A stretch of DNA of 64,000 nucleotides from Pholiota molesta. Lineage: Eukaryota > Basidiomycota > Agaricomycetes > Agaricales > Strophariaceae. Below are positions 10,772-23,600 of the stretch, piece by piece (within the stretch, counting starts at the first letter, position 1; the number at the start of each line of letters is the position of its first letter). The notes below the pieces were generated by a model. That model was not told the origin of the DNA. It worked only from the letters and a program-made list of their open reading frames with translations, and searched no databases. The stretch lies in assembly GCA_014925825.1 (NCBI GenBank), contig JACGCK010000041.1:1-64000 (forward strand), read 5' to 3'. The position numbers and the translations under genes were made by a program.

Positions 10772-11699
10772 ACGCTGTGGAATTGGCTATATTAAACCAT
10801 ATTTCAACGCTGCGATCTCAACGATTATAACTTGAATTCTTCTAGTAAATCTGTACTGTACTCTTTTGCGGTCCTCAATTCCATGCTCTGTCTTCGGCTT
10901 ATGCACGTGTACTCTAAGTATGGCCGTCAATCAACTGTCAATTGGCCCTCCCAAAAGTCGCATCCGCTGATGGGTTGTTTCGGCTCAGCAACATCTTATT
11001 CGTATAAATTTTAGCTGAATATCCGCCCACAAAACCCTTCTTTCTGAAATGTGGAACGTTTGAGCTGCGTTTGAGTGAGTTTCAGCGCGTTACGGCATGT
11101 CTTGCCGCGCGGTCGGTATTTGCCGCCGCGTCCAGACGGTCCAGTATCATTGATAATGTTGATCAGTACTTCACGCTCATTCCTGCCTCCATCGTCCACC
11201 AACACCGCAATATCCGATACCCGCTGCATTCTCCTCTCTCACACGATGGATGTGGGCCTGAATCCGAATAATGACGCCCCGCCAGCGGGCATGACAAACA
11301 GCTGGCACGATCACGAGCGCGAACTCATGCAGCGCACCAGCGAAGCACTGTGTTGGACAACGAAGGAATCGAGGACGCTGGACAGCCAAGGGAAGACCGG
11401 GGGAGCGGGAGATCCTACTGACCGCCTTCTCGTCCAACAGCATCACACTTGAGGCGGCCGCGCGCCTAGTGCATATCTTCGCGCAACTTGACCGACGACG
11501 TGGCGCACAGCGCCAAGCTTCGCATTTGGCGTCTCTGTGGTGGATACGATGGATCCCAACGACGTGACGCACAGTGCCATCGACTTTGAGTTTCGCATCT
11601 GGACGGACGGCGCGCAGCAGGTAAGCCTGCGTGGTTCGTTGTAACATCCCCCCTGATCACAATCATTAACAGTGACGATGTTGATCCACGACGATCGTC
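10772..11699. other. Start of tandem unit 2, unrecognised
   Basis: No intact gene is seen. The part from about 11490 to 11650 contains a short internal duplication (ACGACGTGGCGCACAG versus ACGACGTGACGCACAG) and may be the wreck of the ectodomain of the next pseudogene. Open frames on both strands are short and show no known motif. Confidence 0.4.
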
Positions 11700-12440
11700 G
11701 CTGGAGCCTTGACCTCGACGCGTTGGCTCGTCGACGCATGTGCCCGCCTCGTCGGCGGCATCATCGGCGGCCTCGGCGGCCTCGCCCTCCTCGCCGCGCT
11801 CTTCATCGTCCTCCACCGTCGGCGCACGTCCATCCGCAAGCGCCTCACCTTCCACCGCGACGTCGCGGGCCAGCGCCGCTTCTCCTGCGCACCCATGCTT
11901 ACGACTGCACACTCCCATCCTTCGCGCACGACGTCGAGCAGGGGCTGCCGGAACCGGCGGAAGGGGCGCGGGCGCGAGCACGAAAACGCTCGTTGGGCCA
12001 CGGCTGGCGCTGAGCACGGGGCACATCGTGCCATCGCCGCAGGGCCCCCGCCCCGCGGCGAAGCGCCTCGCAACGATCACGGCGCACCGCAGCAGCCGCT
12101 CGCCGCTGTCTTCTCCGCGCCCATGCGCACCCGGCGCCACCCTGGCGCCCGCCCGCACACGCCGGCAGCAAGATCTCGCAGACCGCCGATGCTCCGGCGG
12201 CGGATGGAGGACCTGCAGCTCGAGCTGGATCGGGCGAGCCTGCGCAACGCGGCGACAACGACGGCGTCGTCGATGTAAGTGGCGAGCGCCGTGTCGGTTG
12301 CGAGTGGGATGAGTTCGCCGAACGGGCACGCGGCGAAATTTGAGGTGGTGCTGAAGGACATGCAGCACCAGATGGTGTGGTTGAGGGAGCAGGAGATTTC
12401 CCCATAGGCTATGCATTTGACGGACGTCGTGCCGCCTGGG
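11700..12440 (+). pseudogene. Decayed Ser/Thr-rich single-pass membrane protein gene (unit 2)
   Basis: The membrane helix and start of the cytosolic tail are still readable (LVGGIIGGLGGLALLAALFI, HRRRTSIRKRLTFHRD), as are TLVGPRLALSTGHIVPSP, TRRQQDLADR and KDMQHQMVWLREQE. They sit in different reading frames, and a TAG interrupts the final segment near 12405. Signal peptide, ectodomain and stalk exons are not recognisable. It is the remains of a duplicate of the 6430 gene. It also shows the ancestral GTGCTGAAGGACATG spelling, which reveals the frameshift in that gene. Confidence 0.75.
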
Positions 12441-13494
12441 TATGAAAGGTATTTCAGGTCGTGGTCTGTAGCTTGCGCTTGCTGCGAGACCGTCAATTAC
12501 GGGTACGGCAGATGCTTCATGGGACACTTTATTTCAATATAACGACGCGGTCAATTTTGGCCCTTTATATTTTTTCTTACTCGCCAGTTCTGAGACCGAA
12601 AGAACATGTCTGCGTAGCACTGCCAAGCGGCGTGTTAAAGGATGGAGTGAGCGTAGGAAAGATAAAATCTCGTTGGAGCGCTCTGGCTTCTTTCGCTGGT
12701 CCTTGCGGATACTGCTTGTACAGCTCATTGTTCATTACAGTATGGAGTCCATCAGACCGCTCCATTGACATTGTATTGCTTAGCAGCTGTCAAGGCTCCA
12801 CGATCATTATGTTCATCCGCATCATGGCATATGCGGACTCTGACCTATGTTTCGAATTATATTATCATTCGGTTGACCGCAGCGTTCCACTGACTTTCAA
12901 GAAAAATTGAAGCTTAACCGTTATCTGTTTGCACACCTTATTCAACAGGCGGACGCATTTAACCATTGCTTTCTCTCTATGTTAATGTGGAACGACGTCC
13001 ATACATCAACCTATTTCGCACTGCCAACTTGACAAGGGACGGTCAAATGACGACGCTGATCAGCGTTAAGCGGTGCCCGCTAAGTCTATATCCATACTGG
13101 CCCTAAAACATTTTTCTGAGAACGGATACGTGTATCAGCGATAGATGTGCAAAGCAAGTACTTATAGCTTTTCCACCCTGCAGAATATTGATTTGAATAG
13201 AAAAACAATTCAGTTATGAATTCTCACAGGGGTAAAACGTGTCGCTGAAAAAACCCAATACACATAGAATTGCAGGATCATAGGCTAATTGAGCGCTTGA
13301 AACATGAGAAATGTGTCAACGCCAGAAAAGTTCAGGACCCACAACGTTATCATTTTAACATCACTCCGACAGGTCGGGAAAATTGACAGGTTCCCAACTA
13401 TAATGCTACATTGAAAATATTAGCGGACGATATCTTTGGATATATAAAACCTTCAACGCTTCAGAGATTCGGTATCCCAATACTTCACACTACA
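12441..13494. other. Intergenic part of tandem unit 2
   Basis: Diverged copy of 8122-9505 with several deletions. No gene is seen. It contains the TATA box of the next gene at 13443-13448. Confidence 0.55.
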
Positions 13495-14678
13495 ATGTCG
13501 GGACTCTACATACCTGTGGATGTCGAAAAGTCGGAAATCAGCAGCGCTTTGAATGCCACCGCCATTCACGTCTTTTTGATGGGTACGATTCAACGATCTC
13601 TGCTAATTCGCGATAGAATAACTCGCTCGCAGGAATGTATATTGTGATCTACATCGGAACGATGTATACCTACGGTAAGTTTCCTCAAAATCGGTGAGCA
13701 TTGAATATTCGTCTGACAGATCCGACTCCCAAGTCCCAAGAAAACCGTCCAACCACCGCGTAATTCCAGCAACCATCACTATCCAATGCTTGAGTAGCAT
13801 TGTCTATACTGGCCTTCAGTGGTACGAATTGGAACGGCAGTTCGTTGACAACGGGGACACTCGAGACTCGATCTTCCTGTCGTTATACGCTACTCCAGTG
13901 TGGTTGGTTCTTGCAAGCGACATTGCGATATACATTGTCTTGGTACTCGCCGACGGGCTTCTTGTGCGTAGAACTCCTGCGTAAATGCGTTTCAGATTTA
14001 TAAACATAACACGAGCAGATATGGCGCTGTTTCTTCATATGGGGTCGGTCGTTTCTTGTCGTATTGGTACCGTCGTTTCTGCTCATCATTGAGATCGGTA
14101 AGCCCAGCAGTTCTGCCAACGCACGCCCACTAATCCGTTTGTACTTCAAGGTCTCTTCTTGGTTCAGCCAGTGCTTCGAGCAACATACAATTCTTCCGCT
14201 GTGTCTCCGACCTTAGCAGCCACGTTCAACGACTTGGTGGCCGCGGCATACTTTACCACATTCGCCACCAGTCTGATCACGACCGCCCTCATCGGCTATA
14301 GAATCTATGCGTGCTCAAGCCAGACAGGATTCTCTAGAAGATTATACATCAACATCCTCGACATCGTCGTCCAATCCGGCGCAGTCTGTTCTCTCACCGC
14401 ACTGGCCACTGCAATAAGCAGCGTGTTGCCCGGGGGGTCGGATGCCAGGAATCCGCGGTTCTGCGCCCAGAACTACGTCCAAGATCTCAGTGTTTACGTC
14501 TCTGTATGTACGTTCGACTTCTATACGTAGTTCTATTGAGCTGATAATCAGACAGGGACTGTCGGCGACCATTATGGTCGCGCGTGTCGGCCTTCTCTCT
14601 GCCGACACCATGCATCCCCCAGCAGCCCATCTTTCTGGGCTCCAATTCCGCAGGCCTACCAATCAGGCAGAGGTTTAG
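13495..14678 (+). CDS. Seven-transmembrane protein (copy 2)
   Basis: Six exons: 13495-13582, 13633-13674, 13734-13963, 14019-14097, 14151-14503 and 14556-14678; 304 residues, all phases consistent. Exon boundaries are at the same codons as in copy 1. It has the same seven hydrophobic segments and landmarks (IWRCFFIWGRSF, LDIVVQSGAVCSL, LSATIMVARVGLL). The C-terminal tail is about 29 residues shorter than in copy 1 because of an early TAG after NQAEV. The substituted positions leave the helices intact, so the gene is probably functional. The third intron again uses a non-obvious acceptor (CCAAG, 13733). Confidence 0.84.
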
Positions 14679-16900
14679 AAAAGGCCGAATAATATTCCTA
14701 CTGATATTGATAAAACTGTATTACTTATTTCACCCCAGCTAATGCGCTGCGGCGCCACTCATATACATGTAAGTACATCCGTGAATTGTTTTGCCAGCCA
14801 ACTTCCGTTGCTGCGACAATACCGATCGCTAGTAATCGCGCTCTGATCCATTCCCAACCCCATAAATGTCATTGTGCACAATGTTAAAGATATGGCGCGT
14901 ACGGAGACTTGAAGAGGTATGAAATGTCCTCTGGACGACGTCTAACCACGCCCGTCGTCGCTCGGAGCCGCAATAAGGGGGGCCCTCAGGACCGCGAGGC
15001 GACGATCTCGCCCCGTCCCGTTCCACATGCCGACGACGTGGCCGACGTACAGCCTCGTCGCGGCGCTGGAGAAGAACCCCAAGTGGCGGGTGGACGTAGT
15101 GAGTGGAGGGTACGCCCGGTCTGCAAGAGGTGCGTCAGTACCGACGGTGGCAGATACGGTACTTAGAGGCACATACCTTTAGAGTGAACGAATGTAAAGC
15201 GTTAGCGAGGGAGCCCTCGTCGAGAGAGCATTTCCAACTCCGCGAAATGGGCATTGTAAATCGGCTACGCGGGCGCCTCGCGTTCGTTGTTCGAGCTCTG
15301 CCTGATAGACGCCGAGTCGGCGCTGACTGCTCCTCCACATCCACCTCGTTCGTTGTCGCTGATTGGAACTTGACATCATGCTGTAATTTCTCGTCAATGA
15401 TTGTAGACAATCGCGCTGTGGTCGACTCCATGACATGCGCAGTCTTCCCGGATACAGACAGGACGAGAAATGAAGGAGGCACGGCCAAAGAGCAGAGGAT
15501 GGTTGGAGTTTCCTGAAGGGGGCTGGAGGGCTTGGTCGACAACAGCTGGAGCGTATGTCGTGCACATCATTTGCGATCAACGGCGATGGGTATGTGAAGC
15601 ATTATTTTCGAGGCTTTCCTAAGTGTTATATTGGAGAGAGGTGAGGATAAGGAACATGCGCCCAGGATGCAGCCGAGGATGCTGATGGAAGAATTGATGA
15701 CGTCGCGTCGTCGATAGCGAGTCATTGTTAATGGGTGGAAGTGATACGTGGGCTGAGTGTGACGTGGGACCGAATGCACCAGCAAGAACGATGATAAGCA
15801 GGGACTTGGAGTGCGGAGAGGGCGATGCGAGCTCCCGAATATTGCCAATATCTCATGGTGATTGCGTTGGCCGAAAGAGAAGCCTAGAATTGAACGTTGC
15901 ATAAGATAAGTTGGACGTAATGGGAATGACGGGTACATACTATGAAACCTGAGTCGAGCATGCTACAGCGAGCATATGACGGCGGCATGGAAGATTCAGC
16001 GGTGCCTTCAATGGTCGATATGAGCGGGCGTGGGGGGCCGTTTCGAATTCCTGAGCGCGTATGACATCGATGCACACAACCAACAGCCGCAGTTAGGAAG
16101 ACCACATGTTTGTCGTGCGACTGGATCCACGTCGACGTCACGTCCTTCCAGCCTTGCTCGCTAGCCTCCCTGCCCTACTCACTCAGCACTATCGTGCTAT
16201 CCTACCGAACGCTCCCACCACCTCCGACCGACGCCACCTTCTTAGTCCACCGCTCACCATTTTCTATTGCTCGTTGGCCTTCGATGCACAAAGCCCACGT
16301 GCAGGCATGCTGGTATTCATCCGCAATTGGCCATAGAACGGGGTCAACGCATGCGTGGATGATTCGAAGACGGCTACATATGAACGCCTGAATTTTGAAA
16401 GGAACGCGAGAGTCGAGACGAGGTGAGGTAACGGTAACGTGACAGTGGAACACGCACCGGGACACGTGGCCGGGAGCCGGCGCCTCTTTGCTCAACGTCG
16501 CGATGTCCTCCTGCCGCCATCCATCCTTACGTTTACTGCTGGAGATATTTCTCATGACCTGTAGGCCGTCGATAAACCGCCCGCTCGCGTAATGCGTCCA
16601 ACCACAGCCTGCCCATCGCTCGCCACGTCCCGTTCAGCGCATTCCGACATGCTTCTGACGCGGCGTCAAGTTTTCCAAGGTCGGTTGGAGGACGGAGACG
16701 CTCCACCGATGGGCCAGAAACATGGCCACTCCCCGCCCGATTGCGCTCTGTCTCCAGTCCGCCAGGAACGTCGAGGTGACAAGCGAGGTCTGACGCACCG
16801 TCGTCCGCATGCTCACGACGGTGCTGAGGACCATGGAGGCCGGAAACGCGTATAGCATCATCAACATAGGTGTGCATCTTTTTGAACTACATGCATCTGC
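14679..16900. other. Unrecognised region between units 2 and 3
   Basis: About 2.2 kb without a gene I can support. Short open frames occur on both strands. The stretch 14890-15170 has coding-like GC content (for example VAALEKNPKWRVDVVSGGYA in one frame) and may be a gene fragment of unknown origin. On the minus strand near 16560-16660 one frame ends with WLDALRERAVYRRPTGHEKY, which weakly resembles the tail of the Ser/Thr-rich membrane proteins. I do not call it. Confidence 0.35.
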
Positions 16901-16929
16901 ATTGTATTGAAGCGGCAGCAGTGTGCCTC

Positions 16930-17615
16930 TTCCTCAAATCCAGCCTTTCCATCGGCATATCCTCAGCCAAGGACCACTCCGGTGTCGTTATTGACTTCTC
17001 CGTATCCAAAACCACACATGGCGTCCTCGCCTACGTCTACAACTCCTCTCGATGACGTTGATGCTCACAACGGCGCCATCGCTCCCATCCAACCATCATC
17101 GTGGAGACCTTCAGGGCGTATCGTGTAGCCATCAGGGTACGTGTTCTTTTTGCACTATGCAAATTTACGTAATTTTGACGCACCACCGAGCAGAGTCGCT
17201 CAGCCACACGCCCACCTACCAGTCTTTTCGTCGACATCTCCTCTGACAGCGGTCTTCGCCGCGGTATTCATCCCTTTGCGCTGTCCACTGCCGCACGCCG
17301 CGTGCAGACCATTGAGGCCTCTCGCCGGCCATGCTTCGATGAGCCTCCCAACAGTCGATCGCAACGCAACACCCCCACCGCCGTCCCCGCCGCCGCAGCG
17401 CGAACGCGCCCGGGCCAGCCTGCGCAGCGCGGCGACGAGGACGACTGCGGCGGGCGTTGACGTTTATCGCGAGCCCGGTGTCGGTGAAGAGTGGGATGAG
17501 CGCGGCGGAGATTCGGGCGGTGCTGGAAGACAAGCAGCGCCAGAGGGTGTGTGGGTGAGGGAGCAGGGGCGATTCATCTGACGGATGGCCTGTCGCCTCG
17601 GTACGAACGGGTAGC
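16930..17615 (+). pseudogene. Decayed Ser/Thr-rich single-pass membrane protein gene (unit 3)
   Basis: A third, most degraded copy. The end is clear: ASLRSAATRT and AEIRAVLEDKQRQ in shifting frames, matching SLRSASISTS and AELRAVL of the 6430 gene, then a 3' flank like those of units 1 and 2. The upstream part (16930-17120) is Ser/Thr/Pro-rich in one frame and may be the old stalk. The membrane helix is gone. The left boundary is uncertain. Confidence 0.55.
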
Positions 17616-18559
17616 TTGAGGCCGTGGTCTGTGGCTCGGGGTTGCTGAGAGGTCCTCGATTATGGGTACATACGGGAGGCGCTTCACGTTCATGCCACTT
17701 AATTTCAATATAACGATCTCAATTTCGACGTGTTAGAAACATCACACCCTCGATTAGGAGATTCGAATAGATGGATATACGAGTTACTACTCTACAGCTT
17801 CCGTCAAGAATCTGTAACGGTATATGAGTTCAAAATGAATAACATCCTCTTGGTACAATGGTGTTCAACACGACTTCGGTAGAGCTCCAGCAGCCTTTTG
17901 GCCCGTTGGGGCAAAGCGTATTGGGGTATTCGGGATGGCCAATTGAGGCAGCTGTCTGCGTGGTGTGTGCGAGTCGTGGGCGAGAATGTGCGTGCTGTGT
18001 GTGGGGCGTGCGGGGTGTGTGTGCGGGGTGTGTGCGTGGTTGCGCGGCATGCTATCACCAAGCAAAGCGCCCTCACTCAGTCATGCGCACACACAATCAG
18101 ATCCTCGAATGGAAATTCCGCCCTCAGTTAGTACGCTCATATCTAGAGATAGATGCTCCCGTCGACTGTGGATGTTATGCTGTTCCCGAGATTGCAATGT
18201 TCTGCATGTCTATCAGTCTCGGGAGCGTGTTGAAAGCATGATAAACTCAATTAGAGAACTCAAATGTCTTCATATATGCATTACTATTGTACAGTTTTCA
18301 TCGCGCAACGACGTCTTGCTTCGCACCGCCGAGTCGTGCCGGCTTGATCTCAACGCAGGAGACGGTAAAGGGTACACCTGCGTTAACGCACAGCGCAAAA
18401 TGTGTCTGAACAAATTGCCAAACTGAAATAAGATTAAACTCGGACTCAGCGCTCAAGAAGCTATGTATTAGCGATAGATGTGCAATGTATAGCCTTTCCT
18501 AATTATATAAAACCCTCAACGCTTCAGAGATTCGGTATCTCAACACTCTACGCTACAGC
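17616..18559. other. Intergenic part of tandem unit 3
   Basis: Diverged copy of the intergenic region of units 1 and 2, interrupted at about 17960-18050 by a GTGCG-rich stretch listed separately. No gene is seen. TATA box of the next gene at 18506-18511. Confidence 0.5.
17960..18050 (+). repeat. GTGCGTG-rich repeat fragment related to the 35.9-39.2 kb elements
   Basis: The sequence GTGTGTGCGAGTCGTG ... GGGGTGTGTGCGTGGTTGCG is nearly the same as the internal block at 36.6-36.7 and 38.3-38.4 kb. Units 1 and 2 lack it at the matching place, so it was inserted or expanded here after the triplication. Confidence 0.6.
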
Positions 18560-19786
18560 ATGTCGGAACTCGTCATACCTGTGGATATCGCAAAGTCAGA
18601 GATCGGCGGCGCCTTGATTGCTACCGTCCTTCACGTCTTTTTAATGGGTACGTTCGAATGATCTCTGTCGATTGCGGTAGAATAACATTCAGGCAGGAAT
18701 GTATATCGTAATTTACATTGGAACGATGTATACTTATGGTAGGTTTTCAACAAATCATCGGACATTGCATATTCGGCTGACAGATTTCTAGTCCGATGGA
18801 AACCGTCCAACCAGCGCATAGTTCCAGCAATTCTCACCATCCAATGCTTGAGTAGCACTGCCTATACTAGCCTTCAGTGGTACGAATTGAAACGGCAATT
18901 CGTTGACAACGGGGACACACTAGACTCGATCTTCCTGTCGTTATACGCTACTCCAGAGTGGTTGCTTCTTGCAAGCGACCTTGCGATATCTATCGTCTTG
19001 GTACTTGCGGATGGGCTTCTTGTGCGTAAAGTTCCTGCGTAAAAGTATTCGAGATTTATGCTATAACACGGGCAGATATGGCGCTGTTTCTTTCTCTGGG
19101 ATCGGTCATTTCGTATCATACTGTTACCGTTGTTTCTGCTCTGTGTTGAGATCGGTAAGCCCAGCTGTTCTGCCAGAGTAGTCCCACTAACCCGTTTTCG
19201 TTTCAAGGCTTCTTCTTGGTACAGCCAGTGCTTCGCGCAGTATACAATAATTTAGCTGTGTCTCCGACCTTGTCACGCACGTTCAATGACTTGGTGGCCA
19301 TGGCATACTTTTCCACATTTGCCACCAGTCTTGTCACGACCGCCCTGATTGCCTATAAAATTCTTACACACTCAAGATTTTCACGAAAAAGATATGGGCA
19401 CATTCTCGATATCGTGGTACAATCGGGCGCAGTCTATTCTCTCACAGCACTGGCTACGGCGATAAGCGGTGTGTTGCCCGGGGGTTCAGATATAAGGCAT
19501 ACACGATCCAGTTGCCCCCAAAACTACATTCAAGCTCTTAGTGTTTATGTCTCTGTACGTTGCCTTTCTGCGCGTAGTTCCGCAGAGCTAATAATTAAGT
19601 CAGGGGTTGTCAGCAACCATTATGGTCGCTCGTGTTGTTCTCTCTGCTGACACAGTGCATCCCACAACAACCCATTTTTCAGGGCTCCAGTTCCATACGC
19701 CAACTGATCGGTTGGATTTCGAGGAGGGACCTAATAATACTATTCCTACTGATGTTGATGAAAGGGTATTATTTCGCGCTAGCTAA
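18560..19786 (+). CDS. Seven-transmembrane protein (copy 3)
   Basis: Six exons: 18560-18647, 18697-18738, 18792-19021, 19076-19154, 19208-19554 and 19604-19786; 322 residues, no stops or frameshifts. Landmarks: IWRCFFLWDRSFR, ALIAYKI, LDIVVQSGAVYSLTALATAI, LSATIMVARVVLS. It differs from copies 1 and 2 by a three-residue deletion in the loop after helix 5 and by a tail with an acidic segment (DFEEGP). The third intron ends at CTAG (18791), analogous to the other copies. Function unknown. It is the third consecutive intact member, whereas its upstream partner gene is lost in this unit. Confidence 0.84.
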
Positions 19787-20680
19787 CATGCTGCGGGTCC
19801 TCTTATACATGTATTGTGGAGGAGATGGATAGCGCTTCGATAGCGCGCTCGTCGACGCGGCGCCCGCGCAAAGTCCACCTTCCCACGTGATGCCAATCAA
19901 GCCGCGCGAGTCGATGGCGAGTCGATAAGATTTTCGTATATACCTTACTCGCTTTCCTAATCACAATACTCCTGATCACAAGGATCATCTATATTCAAAT
20001 GCCCGTACTCTCACTCCCTCTCATTTCTCTCTAGGGCTGAAAATACGGCATGAGAATGCGCCACAACCTCGGCATGATTATGGCACATCAGGCGCCCACA
20101 GAAACCCAACATCCATCGGCGAAACATGATGCTGCCTTCAACAAACGACTTCTCAGTTCAGCCCAAAGAGAACAATTGGCACGGATCCAGGGTGATGGGT
20201 GCATTGCCAAATTAGATCCAGCAAGTTAGATTTCATTTCATTGGATCCTGATTTCTGTTTTTCTTTATCCATCTGAGTCGATCATTTCCGCGCACCCCTT
20301 TTCTGCGAACAACCAACAATTCTTGACATTGAAAAATATGGATAGATCTACCACGATAAAACAGACCTATGTAATATGATGCAAATGAAGGATGAGAAGC
20401 AATAGGAAAAATGAGAGGAGAGGATGAAATATGGCGCGTACGGAGAGTTGAATGGGTATGAATGTATGTATGTGACAGGTCATCAAAGGTCGTAAAAGTA
20501 TGTATATGAAGACTGAAATATGGGGCCATCTGCGAATGATGCAAATGTGGCACAATGACTCGACATTGCTCACTGCGGAACAAGAAAAAAGAAAAAAGAA
20601 AAAGAAAGAAACAGTGTCCATGTGTATGCCCAAAAAAAAATGTCCACGAAAACATTCGAGAAAAAATCACCCACTATATC
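19787..20680. other. Intergenic region
   Basis: No gene is seen. It lies between the convergent ends of the seven-helix gene and the minus-strand F-box gene. The segment around 20430-20450 (ATGGCGCGTACGGAGA) matches 14893-14908. A-rich tracts at 20580-20645 lie just beyond the stop codon of the minus-strand gene. Confidence 0.5.
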
Positions 20681-23600
20681 TCACTGCGCCGCCGCCTGCT
20701 TCAGATTCGCCTTCGTCACATTCACCCCAAAACAATCCTCCAACCACACCCCGCGGCGCCGACACATCCTCGCCACCCTTCGCCAAAACACATTCATCCG
20801 GCGCCCATAAGCGCGCGCGAGCGCCTCCTCCGCCTCGCGCGCCGCCTTCCGCACCTGGCTCTCCCTTGCCGCCTTCCCCCCGCCCGCCGCCGCCTGCGCC
20901 CACGCCGCCGTGCTCCACCAGTGCTGGTGCATGAACGGCGCATACGGGGTATGCCGCGCCGCCTCGAGCGGCTGCGGCTCCGGCGGGGGCGACGCGGACG
21001 CCGCGGCAGCCGCAGACGGCGGGAGCGGGCGCATCCTGCACGTGCGGCGCATGATGTCGCTCTCCCAGCTCATGTCGCGCACGTACCGCAGCGCCGGGAA
21101 CGCCTCGCTGCGCAGCAGGCTCCCGAACTGCTGCAGCAGCGCGAAATACGGATCGTCTTCCCGATGCACCCCACTGCCGTCCTCGTTGTCCTCGTCCTCG
21201 TAGTCGTCCTCGTCGTCGTCGCCCCAGTTCTCCCACCCCTCGGGGTCGTCGAGCGCGCCTGCCCGCGGATGCAGGCCGTCGCCGCGGCGCCGGCGGAGCG
21301 CCTCGTCGAGGTCGCTGAGCAGGCGCTTCTCCATATCGCGCACGCCGATGAACTGCACGCCCGCGTGCGCGGGGAGGAGCACGTGCGGCGCGATCCAGTC
21401 CGGGCGCTGCCAGTTCCACTCGGCGTCCGCGCTGCAGATGAACTCGGTCAGCGCGGGGCACCACGCCTCGAGCGTGATGTCCTGCGCGTCGGCGTCCTGC
21501 ATGGCGAAGGTGGGCGACGGCGGGGGCTCGGTGACCCACGCCTCCTCGATGGCGCCGGACGAGTGCCCGAGCTCGAGCTGCGTGAGCTTCGCGCCGTGCA
21601 CCTCGAAGAAGCGGCGGAAGCCGGGCGCGGCGTAGCCGAAGTCCGCGGCGACGATGGAGAGGTGCGTGAGCTGCGGCATGTCCCACGTCGACAGGACGAG
21701 GAACGTCGCGTTGTCGAGCGTCGCCTTGAGCGTCTTCAGCGCGGGCAGCCGCAGCGCGAACGTAAATCCGTCGACCGACAAGATGGGCTCCTCACTGCCA
21801 AGGGTCGTCGGAAGAGACGCCAGCGACGGCGCGTGCACGGTCGTCGACGTGCTCGTGTACGCCGCCTCGAGCTCCGTCAGCATGTTCGCCGCGCCGTACA
21901 TCGCCTGCGCCGGGTTCCTGCTCAACGTCGGCGGCATCGCCCCACCCCGCCGTCCAACCTCACACGCGCCTCCGACGCCCCACGCGTTCGCCGCGCGCTG
22001 CCCCATCCCATGCGTCGCCGTCCCGCTGAGCACGAGCTCGAGGTACTCCAGCTTGCCGCCCATCGCCTCCAACCGCGGCGCGACGATGTCCTCGTAGAAG
22101 CGCACACCCGCCTCGAAGTCTGACGCGTCGTAGTCATAGTTAGTCCACGTCAAACGGCGCAGCGGGCGCTCGAGCAGGTTAGACAGCAGCGCGTCCGGCG
22201 TCAGGAGCGCCTGCTGCTGGCGGCGCTGCGCCGCGACGACCGCGGACGCCTCCTCGCCGTCCGCCGCGACGCTGAACGGCGCCACGTCCGAGAGGCTGAG
22301 CATGAGCGGGTGCATGGGGCGCCGCACGCTCCTGTAGTCCGCGAACTGCACCACGTTCGGGCAGTTCTGCAGGATGAGCAGGAGGTCGTGCGGCGAGCAC
22401 AAGTCGAGCGCGGGGGTCTCGATGTGCAGGCGTTTGACCCAGCGCCCAACGGAGGGCGGCGCCAGCGCATACGACGACGACTTCCGCGACACGATCGACG
22501 CCGCGTCCGCCACCTTCTTCCCCTTCCTCCCAAAACCGCCATTCCCTTCCTTCCCTTTCCTCGTCTCCTTCTCCTTCTCCTTCGCCTTCCCACCGACGCT
22601 GACGCTCGCCCCAACCCACACGCTCTCGACATCCCCGCCAAGCTTGCCCGCCAGCTCCCGGCCCTGCTTCGCACTCGCCACCCACACAAACTCATACAGC
22701 ACCTCCTCCGCCACCGCGCTCCACACGCGGCACACACACCTCAACGCCGCCTTCGCGCGCATCTGCGCCCTGTACGCCGCGAGCCTTTCCGGGAGGTGCG
22801 CGTGCGCCATCGGGTGCTGCAGGAACGACACCGCCTCGGAGTGCGGGTCGTACGTCGTCGGATAGGGGTAGGCGCGCGTGTACGTCGGGTGCCGCGCGGA
22901 GACCGGGTTCGATGAGGTGGGAGGGAGGGCGACGAAGGGGGGTAGGCGGCGTATTTGAAGATGAGGAGCCAGAGCTCCTCGGGGAGGGACGGGACGAACA
23001 TGCCGGGGACGCGGGGGCGGACGAGGGACTGCGTCGGCGCGGGTGCGGGTTGTGCATGGGATGTGGGGGGAGATGGCTTTTGCGAGGCGCTAAATAGGTT
23101 CAAGCGCGGGCGGGGGATGGTGGAGCGGCGGGACTTGCGCGTTGACGGGGTCTTCGAGGGCTTTGACGACCTGCGCGGTAGAACTTGAGTCAGTACGACT
23201 GAATCAATCAAGCAGCATCCCAGAAGCACTAAAGCTGCGGGCGAGAAGGCCAACATCGAAAATGGGAGATGCACGATCGAGGCAATGGAAGCGGGATTCA
23301 AAGAAAAGAATAAAGGCGGGCGGCCCTGCACGGCGTATATTCCACAACTCGCCGGATAAACCAATCAAGAGACACGGCACCCGGTGACTCCAATCAAACG
23401 GAAAATATGCAAGGGAAGAAATCGAGAACGTAAAAACAGAAGACAGGCAGGACGGGTGCACTTACTTGGGACGAGTGCGCCTGCCAAGCTCCGCAGACGA
23501 TGCCGTGGCATCCCCAGAGACTCTGAGCGGCGAGCAGTGAGTATCCCGCCCGCAATCCCAGAAAAGCAAGTAAAACGCACCTGGAACTCCCTCTCGCACG

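Noticed and set aside
20555..22123. 522-codon plus-strand frame
   Set aside because: Arg/His/Pro-rich mirror of the F-box gene on the other strand; composition and lack of motifs mark it as an antisense shadow.
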